From contig JAHCVI010000005.1 in NCBI GenBank assembly GCA_019096155.1, positions 1,064,468 to 1,128,467 on the forward strand: a DNA stretch of 64,000 bases, written 5' to 3'. This stretch comes from Staphylotrichum longicolle (Eukaryota; Ascomycota; Sordariomycetes; Sordariales; Chaetomiaceae). The position numbers were made by a program, and so were the translations under genes. Positions 10,116-19,799 of the stretch are shown piece after piece; within the stretch, counting starts at the first letter, position 1, and each line of letters begins with the position of its first letter. The notes beneath the pieces were generated by a model that was not told the DNA's origin, ran no database searches, and saw only the letters and a program-made list of their open reading frames with translations.

Positions 10116-11789
10116 ATGCCCTCTACTTCGGAAGAAAGCAGGGTAATCTTGGCCCTCCAGGCTCTCCAAAACGACAAAAGTCTAAGCGTTCTAGCTGCAG
10201 CTAAATCTACAACGTCAACCGGATGACTTTAACCCGACGACGCGCTGGCAAGCCTGCACGACGCGATGCTACACCTAACTCGCGCCGCCTCACTGATTCC
10301 GAAGAGAAGGCTATTATTCAATATATCCTTGAGCTAGATGCGCGATCTTTTCCACCGAGACTACGTGGTGTAGAAGATATGGCCAACCATCTACTCTGCG
10401 AACGCGACGCGCCCCCTGTCGGCAAGCTCTGGGCTCACAACTTTGTCAAACGCCAGCCAAAGCTCCGTACGCGTTATTCGCGTAGATACGACTACCAGAG
10501 GGCCAAGTGCGAGGATCCAAAGGTCATTGGCGATTGGTTTACCCTTGTTCGGAACGTCAAAGCCAAGTATGGTATCGTAGACGACGACGTCTACAACTTC
10601 GATGAGACTGGGTTTATGATGGGCATTATCTTCGCAGGTATGGTGGTTACGACATCGGATGGCCGTAGCAAGGCAAAGCTAGCCTAGCCTGGCAACCGCG
10701 AGTGGGCAACGGTGATCCAGGGAGTCAATGCCCGCGGTTGGGCTATCCCTCCGTTCATCATCTTGGCTGCGCAGTACCACCTCGCCAACTGGTATACTGA
10801 GTGCGACCTCCCGGCCGACTGGCGCATCGCAACTACCGACAATGGCTGGACTACTAATGTAGTAGGCCTAGATTGGATCAAGCACTTCGACTTCTATACA
10901 GCACCTCGTACGAAAGGCAAATACCGGCTATTGATCCTCGACGGCCACGAGAGCCACCACTCGACCGAATTTGAGCTCTATTGCCAGCAGAACAATATCA
11001 TCACGCTTTGCATGCCTCCCCATTCTTCCCACCTACTCCAGCCACTCGATGTTGGCTGCTTTGGACCGCTGAAGCAGGCGTACGGTCGCCAGGTTGAGGA
11101 CCTAATGCGGATGCATATCAACCACGTCAGCAAGCTCGAGTTCCTCTGCGCCTTTCGCGAGGCCTTCTTTGCCTCTATTACTGAAAGGAATATCTAGGGC
11201 GGCTTCGTAGGGGCTGGCCTTGTTCCATTCGATCTAGAGAGGGTACTTTCCAAGCTAGATATTAAGCTTCGTATACCAACGCCCTTGAACTCGCGGGCCG
11301 GCATACCACAACCTTAGGTCTTCCAGACACCATACAACCCTCGAGAAGCGACCTCGTAGTCAACGCTCATCAAGACTCGCATTACCAACCATTAGAACAG
11401 CTCCCCTACTTCGATGTTAGCTGCTATGGACCAGCTTGCCAAAGGTACGATGGCTGTGATGCACTAGGTGGCCCTCCTACAGGCAGAGGTCTCTTCGCTC
11501 CGCAAGGCCAACGAGGCACTAAGCAAACGCCGGAGAGCCAAAAGAACACGCGTGCAGCTTGGAGGATCACTTGTAGTGCAAGATACGAAGGATCAACTAG
11601 ACCAGAAGGCTATGGTCGGGGAGGTGGCGTAAGAAAAGGAGCAGGATGGTAGTGGTACAGGGGGGGGTCGTACGAAGGTTCGGTATTGTGGTATATACGG
11701 CAAGCCTGGTCATAATGCCCGCACATGCCAGGAGGTTGCAGAAGAGTCTGATTCAGCTGTTTCTGATGTGATTATAGTTAGTTCCTAGT
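10116..11789 (+). pseudogene. Fot1/pogo transposase with RIP-type stops
   Basis: The ATG at 10116 opens MPSTSEESRVILALQALQND. A single-base deletion near 10203-10206 shifts the frame before RMTLTRRRAGKPARRD. The HTH/CENP-B-like region is followed by a DDE catalytic core with YNFDETGF (first Asp), LLILDGHESHHS (second Asp) and PPHSSHLLQPLDVGCF. The C terminus has a coiled region and a zinc knuckle-like CGIYGKPGHNARTC whose second Cys is lost (Cys to Tyr). In-frame stops replace Gln or Trp at 10685-10687 (after KLA), 11195-11197 (after ERNI), about 11316, 11357, 11393 and 11465, with a TAA near 11630. All fit C-to-T or G-to-A change at CpA/TpG, as RIP makes. Confidence 0.92.
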
Positions 11790-11835
11790 GTTGTTGTTTT
11801 GCAATTGAGGATAGTAGTGATAGAGGGGGTAGGGG

Positions 11836-11878
11836 ATTGCACACTCGCTTATATTGCACACTCGCTTATAATGTACGT
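11836..11878 (-). repeat. Right terminal inverted repeat of the Fot1-like element
   Basis: Perfect inverted match to the left repeat. The next two bases are TA, the presumed target-site duplication. Confidence 0.95.
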
Positions 11879-11958
11879 TACTGCTCAAGCCCTACTGGAA
11901 TCCTCCATCCTCATCTCTCAGTTCTATTATTAGATAGGCATCAGTTTAAGAGTTAAAA

Positions 11959-12309
11959 TTAGATTATAGCCAACCTCTCCTTCAAAAATGGCCCTGACAA
12001 CCTCAACCCGGCCTCATCCAACCCGCCGGCCCCATTACCGCCGCCGGCCCCATCCCCGCTGCCGGCCTCATCCCCGCCGCTAGCTTCATCCCCGATGAAC
12101 AGCCTCATCCCCGCCGCCTCATTCGTGATGATCAAGTCGGATAATACTACCTGGTACTGCGTGACAGGCCTTTGGTCGGCTATTTCGATGCCTCGCGACG
12201 TGGACAGTTCCACGACGCTCCATTGTCCATTCCCGCGCCGGGAGTTTAGATATAACGTTCCGTACCTTCCACGGAAGTGTTCGCATACGACATGCAAGCT
12301 TCTGGGCAT
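11959..12309 (-). CDS. Possible small protein, unrecognised, with Gly/Ala/Asp repeat tail
   Basis: A 116-aa frame starts with MPRSLHVVCEHFRGRYG and has ordinary composition up to about residue 65. It then runs through a repeat (GDEAGSGDGAGGGNGAGG) that coincides with the minisatellite at 12004-12120. No domain is recognised. It lies just upstream of the NACHT fragment on the other strand. It may be a real small gene or a remnant of one. Confidence 0.3.
   Translation of the reverse strand: MPRSLHVVCEHFRGRYGTLYLNSRRGNGQWSVVELSTSRGIEIADQRPVTQYQVVLSDLIITNEAAGMRLFIGDEASGGDEAGSGDGAGGGNGAGGLDEAGLRLSGPFLKERLAII
12004..12120. repeat. Minisatellite, CCCCGCCGCCGGCCCCAT-like units
   Basis: Seven or so imperfect units of GGCCCCATCCCCGCTGCC and variants (CCTCATCCCCGCCGC) follow one another. 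Copy boundaries are fuzzy. Confidence 0.7.
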
Positions 12310-12522
12310 AGAACCATCCTCTCTTCTCCGACTTATAAATAGAAGATAGATGAGCTTGGCTAGAAATTTCTATCAGACGGCTAGCCGCTGGCCCCGGCCA
12401 CGGCGACATTACCTCTGCAGAGGAAAACGGATTCGGTAAGAGAACTAGCAGAGTGCTTCTGAGAGGATAATACATTAGGCTAAGTCTGCTCTGAAGGTCA
12501 AATCCCATCCCGAGCTGCGCAA

Positions 12523-13268
12523 GATTGCCTCAAATCGCTGGCCTTTCCACGAATACAAAATCGCTTGCATGACATCGGCAGCGCCGTCAGTGGGACATGC
12601 GAGTGGCTGTTTCAGCACAAGACGTACAGGGCCTGGGCCACTTGCGATCGAAGCCTGCTCTGGGTCAAGGGAAAGCCGGGCTCTGGGAAGTCGACACTGC
12701 TAAAATACGCTCTCGATCATCATGGAGCCAGAGACAGCGCCCTTGTTCTCTCGTTCTTCTTCCATGGCGGTGGCGACGAACTCTTTCGCCAACTGTCTTC
12801 TGGATCCTCTCGAGGAGATCTTGGGACAAGCGCTTGTTCAGAAATCACGTCGTTGCAAAAGCTGTGCTCGCCAGCGGACGACGCGAAGATCCGTCAGCTG
12901 AAGGAGCAGGGTCTCTCTTGGATCGCAATCGCCAAGCATTTCTCAGGGCGTAGTGCCGAGGCCATCGAGGTAAGGTATCACACCAAGCTCAAAACCGCCG
13001 ATCCCTCTCGCGGGTCTCGATAGTGGTCCAATCACTCTCCCCGGTGGTTGGCGACGACGGCGGGGAGGAAGAGTGGGAGGTGGAGGAGATCTGTGGCGTT
13101 AGGGGGCTGGAGGACGGCGGCCTGGAACTGCTTGTGAAGTGGAAGGGTGGAGAGGAGACATGGGAGCCTTACGAGAACGTGGCGGAGACGGAGGCGCTTG
13201 ACGAGTATGAGCGTCTTCATGGACGGGTTACTGTAGATACTGTCTTAGAGTTTGCCTCGGCTGCGTAA
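12523..13268 (+). pseudogene. Chimera: NACHT P-loop fragment joined to SANT-chromodomain fragment
   Basis: The first part encodes the linker and P-loop of a fungal NACHT NTPase: CLKSLAFPRIQNRL, GTCEWLFQH, then LLWVKGKPGSGKSTLLKYAL (Walker A GKPGSGKST) and ALVLSFFFHG. NACHT similarity stops near 12810-12850. The frame continues directly into SPADDAKIRQLKEQGLSW and a SANT-like block, then a stop at 13021-13023. A chromodomain (EEEWEVEEI, LLVKWKGGEETWEP) follows in another phase to 13268. The second half is about 85 percent identical by eye to the gene at 7951-8823 but inverted. It looks like a recombination scar, not a functional fusion, because of the stop and frame change. Confidence 0.75.
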
Positions 13269-13824
13269 TGGCTGCTTTCCACGCTGGCCTAGCATTTGCT
13301 CCTTATTGTGAGGCGTGAACCTCCTCACTAGATCATCTCAAGGGGGCATATCTTGTGTTGCTGCAACTGTTAGCCCACAGCGCCGAAGCCCCACAGCGTC
13401 AGGACCCTTCCAGCTCTCCAGCTCCCCGGCCGACGTCTAGGAAGGACATCACGTGATTAAACCGCCTAGTGCTATTGGCTCCAGCTCGCATCTGCTGTGC
13501 CACCCAACAACAACCAGTATGTTGCGCCGGTATCTTCATGCCCGCCCTTGGTGCGGCCGCCCCCGCGGCCTACCCCACCGTAACGATTGGCCCGGGACGC
13601 CCTACGCCCCTGCGCCCCATGCCTGACCGAGGTGGCAGACTGCAGGCAGCAGCCGCATAGCAGTATATGAGAAGCCGCAACCCAGGGCTCGCGCGTTCCT
13701 TGGTTCTCGTCTCCAAACAACCTCAACAGCGACTCACTCTCGCGACGCACCTCACCCACTATCCTGCGGCATCATACTTCTGGTTTAGGAGTCCTTCGTC
13801 CTACACGCACCATTCACCATTGCG
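13269..13824. other. Upstream region of the tyrosine recombinase gene
   Basis: No gene is supported. The segment carries a diverged copy of the 971-1010 repeat at about 13475-13511. If the recombinase is a Starship captain, the 5' boundary of the element would be expected somewhere in or left of this segment. No terminal repeat could be identified by eye. Confidence 0.4.
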
Positions 13825-16800
13825 ATGAACGGTCAAATGGACGCCGTGAGGCAGTCGTTGCTTCGCCACGAACCGTTTTCCTGGAAGGACTACAAGCTGA
13901 CGACACCCACGGAGAGGCTGCTTTCTCACACACGACAATGCTGGGTTGAGTTCTGCGACGACAACTCAATTTCCGACCCGGAGGCAGGGTTCAAGAACTA
14001 TTCACAACATGAGGCCAGGTTCTTGGAATATCTGAAGAGGAGGGATTCTTGTGACGATACGACTTTGGGTTGCTATCAGCGCTTTTTCAGGCACCTGGCT
14101 GAGGAGGATTTGGGTGGTGCACCGGATGAGGAGCTAGCATCACTACTTGAGCAACTTTTGGGCGGCTTGCACCTCAACGTCTCTCTCTCCCTGTAAATCC
14201 TGTGCGTTCTGTATAGAAAGCGATCCTCCTTTTCGGAGCCGTTGTTTCTTAGCTCTCCGACGCTTGCTAAGTGCCTCATTTGCTGCTCGGAGGCTCTGGA
14301 TCTCTGCCTTCAACAATGCCAACTGATGCATAACCCTAGACGTCCCTTTCGCAAATATATCGACCGCCCTTAAAATCAGTTGGAGAGCTATTTTAATGCC
14401 AAGCAATTCGATTCTTAATAAGGGTGGACTACGAGGAGGCTTCGATTGGGTTGTTCGGGGTCTTGGAAACCCAGGCGTGCGCACTACGGGCCGCGAGTTC
14501 GAGGGTTTGGCGTCTTTAGACGGATGTCGAGCTAGGAGATCACCTTCTCGGGTCAAAAGGAACAATTCCAGCACTTCGAAAACCTCCTTGAATATTTTCG
14601 GGGGTTAGGGCGGCCTGGAAAGCAGCGTAGAACGCGGGGAAGAAGTCCTCCTTGGTGTGTGGTAATAGTTGCCCGCATCATCCCCTCGATCTGCTTGCTT
14701 GTATGCCGTCTTGAGCGGGCTAAAACATCCAACATCGAGCGGCTGGAGAATGTGAGACGAGTGGGGAGGTATGTAGAGCGTAATGATATTGTTCTCCTTG
14801 TAGTAGAGCTCGAAGTCGGTCGAGTGGTGGCTGTCGTGGCCGTCGAGGATAAGGAGGCGATGAACCCCGACTATTCGAGCTTTAGTATGCTTGTCGAAGT
14901 GCTGAATCTATTCTAGGCCTCTCTCGTTGGTTGTCCAACCGTTTTCGGATGTCGCAATGACCTAGTCGTTCGGCAATGGGCTGTTCTCGTACCAAGAGGA
15001 GAGGTGATACCTGCCCTTGACGATGATAAACGGCGGGATCGCCCAGCCAGTCGCATTGACGCCCTGAATCACCGTTGCCCATTCACGATTGCTAGGCTGC
15101 TTCAACTTTGCCCTGCCACGCCGTTCGGAGCTTGTAACAACCATTGTAGTCGAGATGACGCCCATCTGAAACCCGGTCTCGTCGAAGTTGTAGATGTCGG
15201 CCTCCTGGATGCCGTACTTCGCGATTGTGTTCCGCACAAGCGCAAACCAACCGCGAATAATCTCCGGATCTTCGCATTGGGCCCTCTGGTAGTCGTATTT
15301 CCGATTGAAACGCGTGGTGAGCTCCGGGTGCCGTTTGACGAAGGTTGAAGCCCAATTGACTCCGACGTGTCGCGTGTCGCGTTCGGCAAGTAGTCGGTTG
15401 GCCATATCTTCCACACTAGACAAGCGGGGAGGAAATCCTTTAGAATCTAGGTCGAGGATATACTGAACAATGACCGATTCCTCTAGGTCAGTTAGTTTCC
15501 GTGAGTTGGCTGGAATGTCGCGTCGCGATTGCTGACCGCGTCGACGTCGACTGAGCTTCTCGTGATTAACGGAATAGATTTTGCTATAGCTCTTAGGCTT
15601 AGCTTTGGGTCATTTTCTATTGCCTGGAGGGCCAAGTGCACTCGGGTTTCGTCGTTTTGTTGAGGCATATCGCGTTGCAAAGGAAAGCCCAAAAGAAAGT
15701 AGAAGACGTGGAGGTGCAATGTTGTGGGACTTTCGCCCGTGTGGGACTTTCGCATGTGGACTACGTTAATGTGTTGTATAGATTCATAGAAATACTTCCA
15801 GCGGACCAAAAGCACCGAGCAACACCGTGCGACATGCAGTGCTTGAAGTTGTTTGCCGAATTCCTTGGACGTACCGTGAAGGGTGATACTCGACGTCGGT
15901 TGGACAAAGAAAACGAAAATGCAGATACCAACAGCATACGGGCAATGATGCGGAGGTTCTGCAATGCGTGGGAACGAATGAGCAATGAAGTGATACCTGA
16001 GGACAATCGACTGTCTATGGCACACGTAAGTAAGACCCCTCATTCTACTATAGTCCTACTGCGGGTGTGGTGATGATGCTAATGAGTTAAAGTTCATTGA
16101 AGGCGAGTTGGTCGATAAAATTGGCTTATATCGGGCTGGGAAGACCGACAAAGAAGGAAAGAAGCACAAGAAAGCCCAGCAGCCAATCCTGACCATCGAG
16201 AATTACGTCCGTATGCAGATGCAACATTGGGTGCGTGACGGCTACCAGTACCGACATGAAGGTAACCGAGTCGACAATACGAACTTGTTGAACAACCACT
16301 GCTTCACCTCGGCAAGGCTCTCGGAAGTGTGCCAAGCAGTCTACGAAGTAGGTGCCGGATCTGTGGAGTTTGCGACGAGCGTAGTTGACTGAACCCAGGC
16401 TAGGACCTTGAGTGCATCCTTTCGTGGAGCGGCGGGAAACCGGAATTCAGAATCAAGCTCAAGAGGGAGGAGTGTAAAGGGAAAGATGAGAAGCAGTAAG
16501 TCATATAAAAATCTTGGGCCCTGCTTGACAATGGACGGGGCTAATGTGTCTAGACCGGAACATCCGTTCGGCGAGCAGATCGTGGGGCCCGACGGCGTTC
16601 CGCCGCCCCTTTTCGCGCAGCCCATGCTGCATTGGCTGGCGAATATAATATCGTCTCAGGCATTCGCCGATTATCAGACGGTTGAGCAGGCTCTGGCCGC
16701 CCGCCCGCCAGAGAACAACGGCAGCTACCGGGTCGTGCCCTGGGCGAAGGCAAAAGAAAACGAGCCGGTCTTCCCGAAATGGACCGCGAAAGGTCGAACA

Positions 16801-19091
16801 AAGATCCCGAGAACGCCAACGTCGTGGGCGAACCAGGGCTTCGGATGGGCGAGGCGCGCCGATTTCGTCACTCCTGTCTTCGGCATGCATGCAGCGCGCC
16901 GCGCCGTGCTCATAAACGCGAACAGTGAGTGAGCCTCCCCGAGACTCGCAGAAGAAGAGAGCTCAGCGGTGCTGAACCCCTTATAAGATAGGTATTCACT
17001 AGGCGAGGTGTTGAGGTTCGCCTCGCAGAACAATGTTCACGTGCTTGCCAACCACTATCTCAGCAACGTGTCTAGCGTTGATGGTGCTGCGACGTACCTT
17101 GGGATGCAGCCGCGTACCGACCTTGCTGAGGGATTTCGCTCCGCAACCATGAGGTTGAATCCGGGCCTGCCCCAGACCCTCCCAGCCAAAGAAGAGGAGG
17201 AGTTGCGGAAGAGCCCGGATTTTGTTTCTCTCGAAGCCGATGTCGCGAGGATCAACGAAAAAATCCAACAGACAACATCGGAAGAGGCTCGCGCCGAACT
17301 CAAGTCGGAGCGGTCGTCCTTATACGCCAGCTTACGGAAACTTCGGAGGGAGAGACTTGCCGGGTATCAAGAGCGACAGGATCCAAAATATGAACCGGTC
17401 GGGGATCACGAGCAGGCCGACTGGAGCCAAGGACACTTCGATCGTATCCGCCATGTGCTACACCCCGCCCGCCGCCGACTCGCCCAGACCCTACCTCTAA
17501 CAGCACTACCACGGAGTGAAGAATGGGTCTCCGCTCTGAAGGACCTTGTCGAGCTCCGAAACAGCGATTGCAGTGTCGCGTACCAGGACTCAATGCGGCC
17601 TGTTGACGGCAAATGCCCTGTCGAATCCTGCTCTCTCAAAATGGAGAGGTGAGAGGCCCCCTGGGTCACAAACCCTACGCACATCGATTACTAATAGATA
17701 TCTTTCTAACGCTAAGCATTACTGGAAATCCATGGAAGCATGTATTCGACTGCTATCGAAAGTATCACCTGAGAGCGTTCGGTTTTGCCCATTTTTGTTT
17801 CCATTGCAGCAAGTGGTTTACGAGCGAGCGAGACTCAATATCCGACTGCCAAGCTCACCTCGAGAGCGGCGACGTGCCTTTCCGTTGCAATCCAGTCACA
17901 TTCTGCCAGGCTATTGCTTGCGCTGGGTATTGCCCTGTCCACCTCGGACGGACCGACCTTCCTGCGGACCAGCGGATGACGCAGTACCCGGATTCGACCG
18001 CCTGGAAGAAGCACATCTCTCGATGTATCCCTGAGTACATCGAAAAGCATGACGCCAACTCCCTCCCCTGCCCGCACCCGCTGTGCCCGGTTTCATGCCT
18101 TTCGGTCAAGGATCTGTGGCGCCACTTGGAAGATATCCACAGCGTTGCAGACCCAGCCGCGTCCAGGAAGCGCAAGGCAGATCCGGCCGACGACCAGGAC
18201 ATCGAAGATCCCCCAGAGATCAAGATACGACGCATCACCATCAAAGTTTCACCAGGTCAGACGAGGGTCCCCGAAACCTTTCCTGAAGATGCTTCCAGCC
18301 CCGGATTGGCCCGCTCCTTGAGCTCGGGCCTTGGACCGGACATTCCGCAAATTGCCGGGGCGGCATTGTCAACAAGCAGTTCGGACTTCTCCTATACAGA
18401 CAGCTCCAGCAGGGATCGTTCCAGTTGTTCTACCGCGAGCACTCCGCTGTCATCTCCTCTAGACCCCGGGGATATGGTTGGTTTCCGCGGCGACTGCTGC
18501 TCTCCATGGTCTACGAGTCGGGATAGCGCATCGGAAGAGTGCTCCCCGTCTATCGATCCGGCAATCCTACACATGCCCTTCGACCCGGCTCTCAATACGG
18601 CAGTGTCTAGCCTACTGGACCCGGCTCTTCGCACCGAAACGCCCGCTCCGGAATCGTCGCAAACCACCGCGAATGAACCCTCGCCTGAGGGCTGTGAACG
18701 ACAACACTCCACAACCCCACCCGCAAGCGCTGAGCCAGAGACAGATCAACCAAGTCCAACGGGGAAAAATCAATATCAAGTTCAATCCCTGGTCGACAAA
18801 TGGCACGGCTGGTTCTTTGTAAAGTGGTTTGACGGGAGCTGCACTTGGGAGCCCAAAAAGAACATCCTAGACGATGATCTCATTCGAGATCTTCAAACAA
18901 GACACGAAGGGCTTGGTTGTGGAGTGGAGATCGTGCGCACCCGTTGGCAGGGCCGTAACGCGGAATATCGGGTACACTTTAGAGGTCGCCCAAGCAAAGA
19001 GGATGAATGGGTCCCGGAGAAGCACTTGAGCCGTGCGCTGATTCAGGAGCACAGGCCTAGGAGGAAGGGGAAGGGAGGAAAAAGACGGTAG
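13825..19091 (+). pseudogene. DUF3435-like tyrosine recombinase (Starship-captain/Crypton type) with two C-terminal chromodomains, disrupted by a Fot1-like insertion
   Basis: Exons: 13825-14142 and 15766-16025 (exon 1, split by the transposon), 16093-16347, 16404-16495, 16554-16924, 16988-17648, 17717-19091. Introns of 67, 56, 58, 63 and 68 nt have GT..AG ends and keep one frame throughout. Recombinase signatures: the first Arg in SARLSEVCQAVYE; a helical lead IKLKREECKG; the HxxR box HAARRAVLI (exon 4); the candidate nucleophile Tyr in LANHYLSNVSSVDG (exon 5). A charged coiled region and CPVESC follow. Next comes a Cys/His-rich block (FCFHCSKWF, GYCPVHLG, CPHPLCPVSCL, WRHLEDIH), then a basic, Ser-rich linker. 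The protein ends in two chromodomain-like units (FFVKWFDGSCTWEPKKN and YRVHFRGRPSKEDEWVPE). Outside the insertion no stop is seen, so decay is recent or selection lasted. DUF3435 proteins move Starship elements; that role is inferred here. Confidence 0.8.
14143..15765 (-). mobile_element. Fot1/pogo-like element, 3'-truncated, inserted in the recombinase gene
   Basis: Read on the minus strand, the transposase starts at ATG 15668 (MPQQNDETRVHLALQAIEND). It contains VEDMANRLLAERD, YNFDETGFQMGV, LLILDGHDSHHS and SSHILQPLDVGCFSPLK, and a C-terminal coiled region ending EVQAAQKLLK. Stops of TGG-to-TAG type occur after LPND and after RGLE. The 5' end at 15720-15765 keeps a TIR with the submotif GTGGGACTTTCGC repeated twice. 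No matching repeat is visible at the left end near 14143, so that end is lost. The sequence is clearly a different subfamily from the element at 10018-11878. Confidence 0.85.
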
Positions 19092-19225
19092 CTTGGACGA
19101 TAGTGGCAACGGTGGCGGAGGGCCTGGTCTTTTCTGTGCAAGATTTGATAAGGGCCGGGTTCGCCCACCGAGGCACGCATCATAGACTTGCATACCTATA
19201 CATATCTACGGGCTTGGCTGAAGGA

Positions 19226-19700
19226 CTAGTTAATGTTGAAGTAAGAGGTCTGACCTACGGAACAGCCACTCCTGAAAGGGCTGTAGTAGGAGGTACGATA
19301 CAATTGGCGCTCCAAACCATCAGTTGCAAGCTGCTCCGAGAGCTCCCAAACATGCCACCAAACCTTGCACTTTCCCAGCACGAGCAAATCCGAGACATAT
19401 TCAGTCGCCAGCGCAAAATGGTCGGTGAGTTCAAGGACCCATGTAACCCAAACCCAAGCAACCGCCTCTCTCGTTGATGATCCACTCATGTGCTTCCGAA
19501 CTTTTCCAATCCCTTTTGTCAAGCAGTGATCAACTGCGGAGTGAAGGTGATACTTCTCCACAACCATTGCAACTCGAACAAGCCAAGGAAGGTCTATCTG
19601 ATCCTCTGCGGTTTTTGGAAACAGTCGCGTCACTTCAAGTTGTTGCTCCACCGTCTGGAATGGATCATCTTCGTGAATTATCGACTCGGCCGAGGTCCGC
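19226..19700 (-). pseudogene. BTB-domain protein, C-terminal fragment
   Basis: The minus-strand text reads DPFQTVEQQLEVTRLFPKTA, IDLPWLVRVAMVVEKYHLH, then VWVTWVLELTDHFALATEYV and KVWWHVWELSEQL. This is the usual back half of short fungal BTB/POZ proteins (helical BACK-like region). The BTB fold itself is missing, because the upstream minus frame is only the antisense of the kinase gene at 19800. About 65 bases of this fragment (19326-19390) recur at 26171-26235. Confidence 0.6.
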
Positions 19701-19799
19701 CGCCGTGTCGCGGAGGGGACCCCGAGTGATGCCTCGACGCAACCCTTTACCGACTCTGCAAAAGTAAGGCGCCGTGCTGGAGTCGCTACTCCGGAACCG

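Larger units (their letters stand above)
10018..11878 (+). mobile_element. Complete Fot1/pogo (Tc1/mariner superfamily) DNA transposon, RIP-damaged
   Basis: The element is 1,861 bp and is bounded by perfect 43-bp terminal inverted repeats starting ACGTACATTATAAGCGAG. Each end is flanked by a TA dinucleotide (10016-10017 and 11879-11880), the target duplication typical of this superfamily. Each TIR contains an internal repeat of ATAAGCGAGTGTGCAAT. It carries one transposase frame, now broken. Length matches Fot1-type elements (about 1.9 kb). The intact ends mean the copy could be mobilised in trans if an active transposase exists elsewhere. Confidence 0.95.
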
